Below, one piece after another: positions 18,468 through 24,963 of a DNA stretch of 34,322 bases. The DNA is from Rhodovibrionaceae bacterium. Its GTDB lineage: Bacteria > Pseudomonadota > Alphaproteobacteria > Kiloniellales > DSM-21159. A model generated the notes under the pieces. The model had not been told where the DNA came from, made no database searches, and was given only the letters and a program-made list of their open reading frames with translations. A program made the translations under genes and the position numbers. Every line of letters starts with the position of its first letter. Within the stretch, counting starts at the first letter, position 1. The stretch spans positions 1 through 34,322 of the forward strand of contig JANQPZ010000003.1 in assembly GCA_028285215.1 (NCBI GenBank), given 5' to 3'.

Positions 18468-19817
18468 ATGACCCGTAAGCTCTTCGGTACCGACGGGGTG
18501 CGCGGTACCGCCAACAGCGAACCGATTACGGCCGAGACAGCCCTGAAACTCGCAATGGCTGCCGGGGCGCAGTTCACCTGCGGCGCGCACCGCCACAAGG
18601 TGGTGATCGGCAAGGATACCCGTTTGTCCGGCTATCTCTTGGAGCCGGCCCTGACCGCCGGCTTCATCTCCGTCGGCATGGACGTGGTGTTGCTGGGCCC
18701 GCTGCCGACCCCGGCCGTCGGGATGCTGACCCGCTCGCTGCGTGCCGATCTGGGCGTGATGATCTCGGCCTCGCACAATCCCTTCCAGGACAACGGGATC
18801 AAGCTGTTCGGCCCGGACGGGTTCAAGCTCTCCGATGAGGTCGAGCTGGAAATCGAAAAGCGGATCGACAACGGCCTAAGTGATGCGCGGGCGCAACCGC
18901 AGCAGCTTGGCCGGGCACGCCGCCTGGACGACGCGCTCGGGCGCTACATCGAGTTCGTCAAGGCCTCCTTCCCTCGCGGTCTCAGCCTCGAAGGCCTGAA
19001 GGTTGTGGTCGACTGTGCGAACGGCGCGGCCTACCGCGTCGCGCCGACCGTGCTCTACGAACTCGGCGCGGAGGTCGTCGCCCTCGGCGTCGAGCCCAAC
19101 GGCCTCAACATCAACCGTGACTGCGGCGCAACGGCACCGGAGGCCATGTGCCGGGCAGTGGTGGAGCAGGGGGCGGCCCTTGGCATCGCGCTCGACGGCG
19201 ACGCCGATCGAGCGATCCTCGCCGATGAGACCGGCCAGGTGATCGACGGCGATCAACTGATGGCGCTGATCGCGCGGTCCTGGCTGCAGGAGGGGCGCCT
19301 GGCAGGCGGTGGGCTGGTCACGACGGTAATGTCCAACCTGGGCTTGGAGCGCTTCGTCAACACGCTCGGCATCGGGCTGGAGCGCACGCCCGTCGGCGAC
19401 CGCTATGTGGTCGAGCGCATGCGGCGCGACGGCTACAACGTCGGCGGCGAACAGTCCGGACACATTGTGCTCTCAGACTTCACCACCACGGGCGACGGCT
19501 TGATTGCGGCCTTGCAGGTCCTGGCGGCCTTGGTGGTCTCCGGTAAGCCTGCCAGTTCGGTAACCCATTGCTTCGACCCGCTGCCGCAGCTTCTGCACAA
19601 TGTTCGCTTCCACGGCGGATATCCCTTGGAAGAGGCGTCGGTGAAGGAGACGATTGCGGAAGTCGAGGCCAAGCTGAACGGCCGTGGGCGTCTGGTGATT
19701 CGCAAGTCGGGGACGGAGCCGCTGATCCGCGTCATGGCGGAGGCCGAGGACGAGGCTCTGGTACAAGAAGCGGTGGAGACAGTGGCGGCCAGCATCAGCG
19801 CCGCCACGGCGAACTAG
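18468..19817 (+). CDS. glmM: Phosphoglucosamine mutase GlmM
   Basis: Isomerises glucosamine-6-phosphate to glucosamine-1-phosphate for UDP-GlcNAc, feeding peptidoglycan and LPS. 449 residues. It starts [20 protein letters not shown]. The catalytic phosphoserine is S102 in [18 protein letters not shown], the metal-binding loop is [10 protein letters not shown], the sugar-specificity loop is [20 protein letters not shown], and the phosphate-binding loop [14 protein letters not shown] lies near the C-terminus. The ATG at 18468 is fixed by this conserved N-terminus; upstream frames overlap folP. A TATAA sequence at 18422-18426 in the short gap may be a -10 element, but no good -35 goes with it. 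Confidence 0.97.
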   Translation: MTRKLFGTDGVRGTANSEPITAETALKLAMAAGAQFTCGAHRHKVVIGKDTRLSGYLLEPALTAGFISVGMDVVLLGPLPTPAVGMLTRSLRADLGVMISASHNPFQDNGIKLFGPDGFKLSDEVELEIEKRIDNGLSDARAQPQQLGRARRLDDALGRYIEFVKASFPRGLSLEGLKVVVDCANGAAYRVAPTVLYELGAEVVALGVEPNGLNINRDCGATAPEAMCRAVVEQGAALGIALDGDADRAILADETGQVIDGDQLMALIARSWLQEGRLAGGGLVTTVMSNLGLERFVNTLGIGLERTPVGDRYVVERMRRDGYNVGGEQSGHIVLSDFTTTGDGLIAALQVLAALVVSGKPASSVTHCFDPLPQLLHNVRFHGGYPLEEASVKETIAEVEAKLNGRGRLVIRKSGTEPLIRVMAEAEDEALVQEAVETVAASISAATAN

Positions 19818-19829
19818 GGCGGGGGCGAT

Positions 19830-20645
19830 ATGGGGATACAGCCGGGCCGTGTGCTGATCGTGGCCGGATCGGATTCCGGCGGCGGCGCGGGAATCCAGGC
19901 CGATCTCAAGAGCGTGATGGCGCTGGGGGCCTACGGCACGACGGCGATCACCGCCTTGACGGCGCAGAACACTCTGGGCGTGCAGGGCGTGTTTCCCGTC
20001 GACCCGGCCTTCATCGCCCGGCAGATGGAAAGCGTGCTGGACGATATCGGCAGTGATGCGGTCAAGACCGGCATGCTGCACTCGGCCGAAGTCATCGATG
20101 CCGTGGCCGACGTGCTGGAGGCGCGTTGCTCCGACCTGCCGATCGTGGTCGATCCCGTGATGGTTTCGACCAGCGGCCACGATCTTCTGGAGCCAGCCGC
20201 GGTACAGACCCTGACGCGGCGCATGTCGCTGGTGGCGACCGTGATGACGCCCAATGTCAGGGAGGCGGAAAAGCTGACCGGCCTGCAGATCACAGACTTG
20301 GACAGCATGGTGCACGCGGCCGAGATGCTGCGTACGACGGGCCCGCAAGCCGTCGTTGTGAAAGGCGGACATCTGGAGGGCGGCGAGGTCATGCGCGATG
20401 TTCTGGCCTCCGGCTCCGGCACGCGGGTGTTCGAAGGCCCTCGTGTCGAGACCACCAGCACCCACGGCACCGGATGCACCCTGGCTTCTGCAATCGCGGC
20501 GAGCCTAGCCTACGGGTTGGGCCTCGAGGAGTCGGTCGAGCGTGCGCGCGCCTACCTTTACACGGCGCTGCGAACGGCGCCGGGGCTTGGCAAGGGCCAC
20601 GGCCCGGTCAACCATGCCCATACGCTGCGCCCCTTCATGGTGTAG
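19830..20645 (+). CDS. thiD: Bifunctional HMP kinase / HMP-phosphate kinase ThiD
   Basis: Phosphorylates hydroxymethylpyrimidine twice for thiamine synthesis; ribokinase-fold. 271 residues. VAGSDSGGGAGIQADLKSV near the N-terminus is the substrate loop, followed by ALGAYGTTAITALTAQNT, VKTGMLHSAEVI, VVDPVMVSTSGHDLL, TPNVREAEKLTG, VVVKGGHLEGG and THGTGCTLASAIAA, the last holding the anion hole and catalytic Cys/Asp-type region. It lies 12 bases after glmM and is probably co-transcribed. No thiamine riboswitch is visible upstream. Its TAG stop directly abuts the stop of the convergent MocR gene, the two sharing the hexamer TAGCTA. Confidence 0.96.
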   Translation: MGIQPGRVLIVAGSDSGGGAGIQADLKSVMALGAYGTTAITALTAQNTLGVQGVFPVDPAFIARQMESVLDDIGSDAVKTGMLHSAEVIDAVADVLEARCSDLPIVVDPVMVSTSGHDLLEPAAVQTLTRRMSLVATVMTPNVREAEKLTGLQITDLDSMVHAAEMLRTTGPQAVVVKGGHLEGGEVMRDVLASGSGTRVFEGPRVETTSTHGTGCTLASAIAASLAYGLGLEESVERARAYLYTALRTAPGLGKGHGPVNHAHTLRPFMV

Positions 20646-22067
20646 CTAAACCAGCGGCATCTCCAGCGTCGGGTCTTCCGACAGCAGACCCGCGAGAGTC
20701 CGCAGCCCGCGTTCGAGCGCCTTGCGGTTGGGCGCAGCCGAAAGGCAGATTCGCACCGCATCCGGGCCGGGTACGCGGCCGACGAAGAAGACCTCGCCGG
20801 CGGTCACCGCCACGCCGCGCCGCCGGGCCGCCGAGACGAAGGCCTCCGTCCGCCAGATCGGCGGGAGCTGCAGCCAGATGTGAAACGAGTTGGGGTGGGT
20901 CACGATCCGGGCGCCGGAGTTCGGGCGACCCAGTATCTCGCCTGCCAGCCGCTGCCGGGCGATGGCCTCGCGGCGCTGCCCTGCAGCCAGCCGGTCGGCC
21001 GCTCCGCTTGCGATCAGCCGCCGTGCGGCCTCCTGCAGCAGCGGGTTGGGCATGATCACCGTGGCGCGCTGAGCGACTGCGATCCGGTCGATCCAAGCCG
21101 CGGGTGCGGCCAGCCAGCCGACTCGCAGCGCCGGCGAAACGCTTTTCGAGAGGGAGCCGATGTAGAAGCCTTGCTCCGGCAGACGGCAGGAAAGCGGGCG
21201 AAGAGCGGCGCCTTCTGTGTCGTTCAGCAGGAAGGCGTAGATGTCATCCTCGATTACCGCGATCCCGTGACGCCGGCAGACCTCGGCGACTTCATCCCGC
21301 CGTTGCGCGGTCATCACGCTGCAGGTCGGATTCTGAAAGTTCGGGATGCAGTAGAGCAGCTTGGCGCCCGTAGAGCGGGCGGCCGCGTCCAGTCCGGCGG
21401 GATCCAGGCCCTGGCTGTCCGTTGGAACGCCGGTCAGGCGCAGGCCGAGCGTTTTGGCGACGGACTTCATGCCGTAAAAGGTGGCTTCCTCCACCAAAAC
21501 CGTGTCGCCGGCCTCCGCCAGGGCGGCGCAGGCCAGGAACATGGCGTGCTGGGCGCCGTAGGTCGGCACGATTCGCTCAGGCGGACTCTCCAGTCCGTGC
21601 CGGGCCAACCAGTCGGCGCCGGCTCGGCGATGTTCGGGCAGGCCGAGGCTGGTCGTGTAGTCGAAGCAGCGACGCGCCTCCGGATCGCCGCTGACCTCGG
21701 CGACCGCGCCGGGCACCGCCTCCGGTTCGCTCGGAAGCGCGGGTAGGTTCATCGAGAGATCGAGGATCTGGCCGTCGTCCCGCGAGGTTCCGTCCTGGCG
21801 ATCCGCACTCGGCGGCCGGTCCGGCGTCTGTGCGCGGACGAAGGTGCCGCGTCCGACCTCTCCGATCACCAGGCCGCGTCGCTCCGCCTCGGCGTAGGCG
21901 CGTGTCACCGTGCCGACCGTCACGCCAAGCCGCCACGCCAGATCGCGGTGTGTCGGCAGTTTCACGCCTGGCGCCAGACGGCCGGCGCCCATGTCGTCGG
22001 CCAGAGCGTCGGCTATCGCGATGTAGCGCGGGCTGTCGGGGCGGAGGTCCGGAGTCCAACTTGTCAT
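20646..22067 (-). CDS. MocR-type regulator (GntR HTH + aminotransferase domain)
   Basis: 473-residue fusion of a winged-helix DNA-binding domain with a fold-type I PLP aminotransferase, as in PdxR, GabR and TauR. The GntR domain is residues about 12-77 (RLAPGVKLPTHRDLAWRLGV, TVGTVTRAYAEAERRGLVIG, VGRGTFV). The PLP domain has IPNFQNPTCSVM, VIEDDIYAFLL and the Schiff-base Lys308 in IGSLSKSVSPALRVGW. The start at 22067 puts the HTH at the usual distance; an upstream ATG at 22109 adds 14 unlikely residues. The typical target of such regulators is the divergent neighbour, here the DUF1127-PhzF-GNAT set. GACAAT-type sites lie in the shared promoter region. The effector (PLP, amine or amino acid) cannot be read from sequence. 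Confidence 0.93.
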   Translation of the reverse strand: MTSWTPDLRPDSPRYIAIADALADDMGAGRLAPGVKLPTHRDLAWRLGVTVGTVTRAYAEAERRGLVIGEVGRGTFVRAQTPDRPPSADRQDGTSRDDGQILDLSMNLPALPSEPEAVPGAVAEVSGDPEARRCFDYTTSLGLPEHRRAGADWLARHGLESPPERIVPTYGAQHAMFLACAALAEAGDTVLVEEATFYGMKSVAKTLGLRLTGVPTDSQGLDPAGLDAAARSTGAKLLYCIPNFQNPTCSVMTAQRRDEVAEVCRRHGIAVIEDDIYAFLLNDTEGAALRPLSCRLPEQGFYIGSLSKSVSPALRVGWLAAPAAWIDRIAVAQRATVIMPNPLLQEAARRLIASGAADRLAAGQRREAIARQRLAGEILGRPNSGARIVTHPNSFHIWLQLPPIWRTEAFVSAARRRGVAVTAGEVFFVGRVPGPDAVRICLSAAPNRKALERGLRTLAGLLSEDPTLEMPLV

Positions 22068-22138
22068 AGGGACAATAAAGACATTGAGCTCGATTGTTCG
22101 CAAGGTCAAAGTGCGATCATAACGACAAAGATGACAAT
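22061..22138. promoter_or_regulatory. Possible MocR operator: repeated GACAAT boxes
   Basis: The divergent gap contains GACAAT at 22071-22076, GACATT at 22080-22085, GACAAA at 22124-22129 and GACAAT at 22133-22138, plus TTGTC at 22061-22065 which makes TTGTC-n5-GACAA with the first box. MocR proteins commonly bind direct repeats in such gaps. The spacing (9 bases within each pair, about 53 between pairs) is regular, but the assignment is inference. Confidence 0.35.
22094..22123 (+). promoter_or_regulatory. Candidate promoter for the DUF1127-PhzF cassette
   Basis: TTGTTC (22094-22099), 18-base spacer, CATAAC (22118-22123). The downstream pair of GACAA boxes begins immediately after the -10, a position where a bound regulator could block or help polymerase. 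Confidence 0.3.
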
Positions 22139-22159
22139 ATCAGTATGCGGAGCGCTAAG

Positions 22160-22402
22160 ATGGCGACAATTCCCTCACGGCTGCCGTTGCTGTCCGGCAG
22201 CTTCTCCGGTTTCCGGCGGGGCCATGAGCGCCCTCGGCCCCGGTCGCTTCTGCTGGCCGTCATCGGACTGCTGATGCGCTGGCAGGAGCGGGCGGAAGAA
22301 CGCTATGCCCTGGCCGATCTCGACGATCGCTTGTTGCGCGACATCGGGCTCGATCGCATTGCGGCCGCGCGTGAGGCGCGCAAGCCCTTCTGGCAAGCCT
22401 GA
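22160..22402 (+). CDS. Small DUF1127 protein
   Basis: 80-residue basic protein. The C-terminal half is a DUF1127 domain: RWQERAEERYALADLDDRLL followed by RDIGLDRIAAAREARKPFW. DUF1127 proteins are short Arg-rich alphaproteobacterial and gammaproteobacterial proteins; studied members bind RNA or affect RNA turnover, stress and phosphate physiology, but the role of this one is unknown. The ATG at 22160 is chosen because GGAG lies 7 bases upstream; ATG at 22145 would add five residues. It is divergent from the MocR gene and 19 bases ahead of the PhzF-like gene. A paralogue lies at 23867. Confidence 0.85.
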   Translation: MATIPSRLPLLSGSFSGFRRGHERPRPRSLLLAVIGLLMRWQERAEERYALADLDDRLLRDIGLDRIAAAREARKPFWQA

Positions 22403-22421
22403 GGCGGGGAACTCTGTGGTC

Positions 22422-23228
22422 ATGGCACTGACGATCTATCAGCTCGATGCCTTCACCGACCGCGTGTTCGGTGGCAACCCTGCCGCGGTCGTTCCACTGC
22501 AGGATTGGCTTCCGGATGCGACGCTCAAGGCGATCGCGCTGGAGAACAATCTGTCGGAGACCGCCTTCTTCGTTCCACGGCACGATGAGCCGGGAGCCTA
22601 CGACCTGCGGTGGTTCACGCCGGCCATCGAGGTGAATCTCTGCGGCCATGCCACTTTGGCCAGTGGTGCGCTGCTGCTCGACCGCCTGGCGCCGGAGCTG
22701 GAGGCCGTGCGCTTCCACAGTCTGAGCGGTTGGCTCGAGGTGCGCCGTGCCGATGAGGGGTTCGCCATGGACCTGCCGGCGCGGCCGCCGGAGCCTGTGG
22801 ATAACGGCGGCGCGATTGCCGAGGCGCTCGGCGTTCGGCCCCTGGAGGTGTTGCGGGCCGACAAGAACCTCGCGGTGCTGATCGATGCGGCCGCTGTCCG
22901 GGCCGTCCAGCCGGACCTTGCCAAGGTTGGAAGGCTGGAGGGCGATGGCCTGATCGTCACAGCACCTGGGCCGGACGGGGGCGAGACCTGCGACTACGTC
23001 TCGCGCTACTTTGCACCTCATGCCGGCATCCCGGAGGATCCCGTGACCGGTTCGGCGCACTGCGTACTGCAGCCCTATTGGGCCGCCAGGCTCGGGCGCG
23101 ACCGGCTGACCGCGCGACAGGTCTCGGCGCGTTTGGGCAAGCTGACCTGTGCGTTGAAGGGCGATCGCGTGGAGCTGCAGGGGCGAGTGGCCTATTACCT
23201 GGAGGGACGCATTGCCTTGCCTGGGTGA
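22422..23228 (+). CDS. PhzF-family epimerase/isomerase-like protein
   Basis: 268 residues with the diaminopimelate-epimerase-like double fold of the PhzF family. YQLDAFTDRVFGGNPAAVV opens the protein. The catalytic Glu46 is in ENNLSETAFFV, and LRWFTPAIEVNLCGHATLAS and EDPVTGSAHCVLQPYWA are the family signatures. PhzF itself isomerises a phenazine precursor, but most members, including those in organisms with no phenazine genes, have unknown substrates; no phenazine genes are seen here. A GTG two codons upstream (22416) with GAGGCGGGGA in front is an alternative start. It overlaps the next gene by 17 bases, so the two are coupled. Confidence 0.92.
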   Translation: MALTIYQLDAFTDRVFGGNPAAVVPLQDWLPDATLKAIALENNLSETAFFVPRHDEPGAYDLRWFTPAIEVNLCGHATLASGALLLDRLAPELEAVRFHSLSGWLEVRRADEGFAMDLPARPPEPVDNGGAIAEALGVRPLEVLRADKNLAVLIDAAAVRAVQPDLAKVGRLEGDGLIVTAPGPDGGETCDYVSRYFAPHAGIPEDPVTGSAHCVLQPYWAARLGRDRLTARQVSARLGKLTCALKGDRVELQGRVAYYLEGRIALPG

Positions 23229-23712
23229 ATTCGCGATCGAGGCGGCGGTCTGGCCCGCCGATGCAGGAACCGTACGACGGCTGTTTCGCCGCTACGCGGA
23301 CTGGCTGCAGGAAGACCTCTGCTATCAGAATTTCGACGCCGAGCTGGCCGGTTTGCCAGGCTTCTATGCGCCGCCGCAGGGCGACGTCCTGCTCCTGCGC
23401 GGTGCGACGGGGGCAGCCGTCGGATGCATCGGGTTGAGACCCATGGGTGAAGGCGCCTGCGAACTGAAGCGGCTGTGGGTCGAAGCCGAAGCCAGGGGCG
23501 GCGGTTGGGGGCGGCGGCTGACGGAAGCCGCGATCGCACGAGCGCGTGCCGCGGGGTACCGGCGTATCTTGCTCGACAGTTTGCCGCGGCTGGAAACGGC
23601 GGTTGGCCTCTACCGCGACCTGGGCTTTGTCGAGATCGCGCCATACGACGATAATCCGCAGGAAGGCGTTCTCTATTTCGGCCTCGACCTCCAGGAGGCG
23701 CAAGGCGTGTGA
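23212..23712 (+). CDS. GNAT-family N-acetyltransferase
   Basis: 166 residues with the acetyl-CoA binding core: VGCIGLRPMGEGACELKRLW (beta-4), then VEAEARGGGWGRRLTEAAIA containing the RxxGxG-type pyrophosphate loop, AAGYRRILLDSL, and the terminal ETAVGLYRDLGFVEI-type beta-bulge region. The substrate is unknown. The TTG at 23212, inside the PhzF gene, is chosen because GGAGGGA lies 4 bases upstream and no ATG exists before the domain. Tight overlap with PhzF suggests the pair act on the same small molecule or its derivative (inference). Confidence 0.9.
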   Translation: MPCLGEFAIEAAVWPADAGTVRRLFRRYADWLQEDLCYQNFDAELAGLPGFYAPPQGDVLLLRGATGAAVGCIGLRPMGEGACELKRLWVEAEARGGGWGRRLTEAAIARARAAGYRRILLDSLPRLETAVGLYRDLGFVEIAPYDDNPQEGVLYFGLDLQEAQGV

Positions 23713-23785
23713 AATTCGGAGGCAAGGAGCGGATAGAGACCCCCTTCTCTGCCAGGCAGACTTCTCCGCATCGCTTGAACGGGTT

Positions 23786-23801
23786 TGTGAGGGAACTCAC
23801 A
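23786..23801 (+). promoter_or_regulatory. Short perfect inverted repeat upstream of second DUF1127 gene
   Basis: TGTGAG (23786-23791) and CTCACA (23796-23801) with a GGAA loop, 66 bases before the DUF1127 ATG. It could be a leader hairpin or an operator; the flanking 154-base gap holds no other clear signal. Confidence 0.35.
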
Positions 23802-23866
23802 GACAGGTGAAGCAGGCGTGACACCATGCGGTTCCAGCCATCGCAAGGACCGCAGCGGAGAGAGGA

Positions 23867-24109
23867 ATGATTTACATGTCCAGTATCGATCAGCCCCTGC
23901 GCATCTCCGGCACTGCCCCGGTCTTGCGCGCCCGTACCCGCGGTCCACGCCGCAGTCTCATTCTGACGGTCTTGCGTGCGGTTATGGAGCTGCAGCGCCG
24001 CGCCGAGGAACGTGAACGGATTCTCGACTTGGACGAGCGGATGCTGCGTGACATCGGTCTCAGCCGCAGCGAGCTGCTGCGCAGCTATACGCACGGAATC
24101 CGCCAGTAG
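23867..24109 (+). CDS. Second small DUF1127 protein
   Basis: 80 residues, paralogous to the protein at 22160. The domain reads ELQRRAEERERILDLDERML then RDIGLSRSELLRSYTHGI, sharing the (L/A)DLD-R-LRDIGL core. The N-terminal half is basic with no recognisable domain. The ATG at 23867 has GGAG 6 bases upstream. It follows the GNAT gene after 154 bases, which contain a small inverted repeat, so it may have its own control. Directly downstream lie a truncated and a full copy of the palindromic element. Confidence 0.85.
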   Translation: MIYMSSIDQPLRISGTAPVLRARTRGPRRSLILTVLRAVMELQRRAEERERILDLDERMLRDIGLSRSELLRSYTHGIRQ

Positions 24110-24146
24110 TCTCTGTCTGTTGCCGCATTCCGGCCTTGCGATACCG

Positions 24147-24227
24147 TCCTGCTTTCATCATCGGTCTATGGTGGGATTCACGTCTCAGGCGGAAGCGAAG
24201 CGCTTCCGCCTGAGACGATCGCGCTAG
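24147..24227. repeat. Left-truncated copy of the palindromic element
   Basis: From TCCTGCTTTCATCATC onward this matches the right half of the 139-bp element next to it without gaps (8 differences in the first 36 bases). It holds a perfect 17-bp hairpin: 24181-24197 (CGTCTCAGGCGGAAGCG), loop AAG, 24201-24217. The left half is absent. The right end runs into CTAG at 24224, shared with the left end of the next copy, so the two are joined head to tail. Confidence 0.85.
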
Positions 24228-24362
24228 AGCAGGATCGCCTTAGGGGAGATCGCTCTGGCGATCCCACCTAAGGCGTGAATCCTACTCTCATCATAGGTTT
24301 AGAGGGCGATTCACGTCTCCGGCGGAAGCGAAGCGCTTCCGCCGGAGACGATCGCGCTCTAG
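24224..24362. repeat. Full 139-bp palindromic element, copy A
   Basis: Bounded by CTAGAGC (24224-24230) and GCTCTAG (24356-24362). Over the outer 16 bases the two ends match as inverted repeats at all but three positions. The left arm is a long hairpin around 24235-24275 (CGCCTTAGG against CCTAAGGCG, with an inner GATCG/CGATC stem). The right arm is a perfect 17-bp hairpin: 24314-24330, loop AAG, 24334-24350. It contains no ORF of its own. Copy B at 30986 has exactly the same length. It resembles a MITE or REP-like mobile palindromic element; no transposase is seen in the window. Confidence 0.9.
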
Positions 24363-24400
24363 CTTGCTCTGTACTGGACTCGTGTAAGACGGAGCAGGGG

Positions 24401-24886
24401 GTGGCGGTGAGCGCTTTACGGGGTGAAAGCTATTTCGAGGACTTTCCGGTCGGCCGCAGTTTCACGACGCGCGGTGCCACGCTCAGCGAGGCGCAGATTC
24501 TTGCCTTTGCTTGGGAATGGGACCCACAGCCCTTTCATATCGACGTGGAAGCGGCCGCTGACTGGGGGTACGGCGGTTTGATCGCCAGCGGCTTTCAGAC
24601 CCTTCTGGTCGCCTTCCGGTTGGTGTTTCAGGAGAATGTCTGGACCCACTGCTCCCTGGGGTCGCCCGGCATCGAGGCGCTGCGGTGGTTGCTGCCCGTG
24701 CGTCCCGGTGACACTCTTCGGTGCCATGGTGAGGTGCTGGAGGCGCGGGAAAGCCGCTCCAAGCCCGACCGCGGTTTCGTCAAGATTCGCTACGACGTGC
24801 TCAATCAGAAAGACGAGGTGGTCGCCGACATGCTGTCCACGCATATCTTCCGCCGTCGACCCTCAGAGCAGGATCCCTCCGGGTGA
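24401..24886 (+). CDS. MaoC-family dehydratase-like protein
   Basis: 161-residue hot-dog-fold protein of the MaoC/(R)-specific enoyl-CoA hydratase family. ESYFEDFPVGRSFTTRGATL begins the domain; the catalytic Asp41/His46 pair lies in FAWEWDPQPFHIDVEAA; GGLIASGFQTLLVAFRL and RWLLPVRPGDTLRCHGEVLE follow. The substrate is unknown, probably an acyl-CoA. The start is GTG at 24401 with GGAG 6 bases upstream; GTG at 24407 is possible. A longer frame from 24275 would begin inside the repeat element and is rejected. The last seven residues (SEQDPSG) and the stop are encoded by another copy of the palindromic element. Confidence 0.88.
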   Translation: MAVSALRGESYFEDFPVGRSFTTRGATLSEAQILAFAWEWDPQPFHIDVEAAADWGYGGLIASGFQTLLVAFRLVFQENVWTHCSLGSPGIEALRWLLPVRPGDTLRCHGEVLEARESRSKPDRGFVKIRYDVLNQKDEVVADMLSTHIFRRRPSEQDPSG

Positions 24887-24926
24887 GATCGCTCTGGCGA
24901 TCGCACCTCGGGCGTGAATCGCGCTC
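24864..24926. repeat. 63-bp internally deleted palindromic element overlapping a gene end
   Basis: AGAGCAGGATC at the left and GAATCGCGCTC at the right match the two ends of the 139-bp element. The central GTGAGATCG-CTCTGG-CGATCGCAC hairpin keeps the left-arm structure and its loop. The right-arm hairpin is missing. The element lies across the 3' end of the MaoC gene, giving its last codons and stop. Confidence 0.75.
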
Positions 24927-24963
24927 GAACACAGAACGACAGCGCTGGCCCGCGGGTTTCGAT

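Noticed and set aside
22422-23228. Phenazine synthesis gene
   Set aside because: Only the PhzF-like family is present; no other phz gene is nearby and most family members are not phenazine enzymes.
24181-24217. Hairpin as a rho-independent terminator for the DUF1127 gene
   Set aside because: The stem is strong but no T-run follows; it is explained as part of the mobile element, though it may still slow polymerase.
24147-24362. Repeated hairpins as a CRISPR array or tRNA cluster
   Set aside because: No unique spacers between equal direct repeats, and no cloverleaf or anticodon arm; the repeats are palindromic units with inverted ends.
24275-24400. Upstream extension of the MaoC-like gene
   Set aside because: It would be translated from palindromic element copy A; GTG at 24401 has a ribosome site and starts just before the domain.
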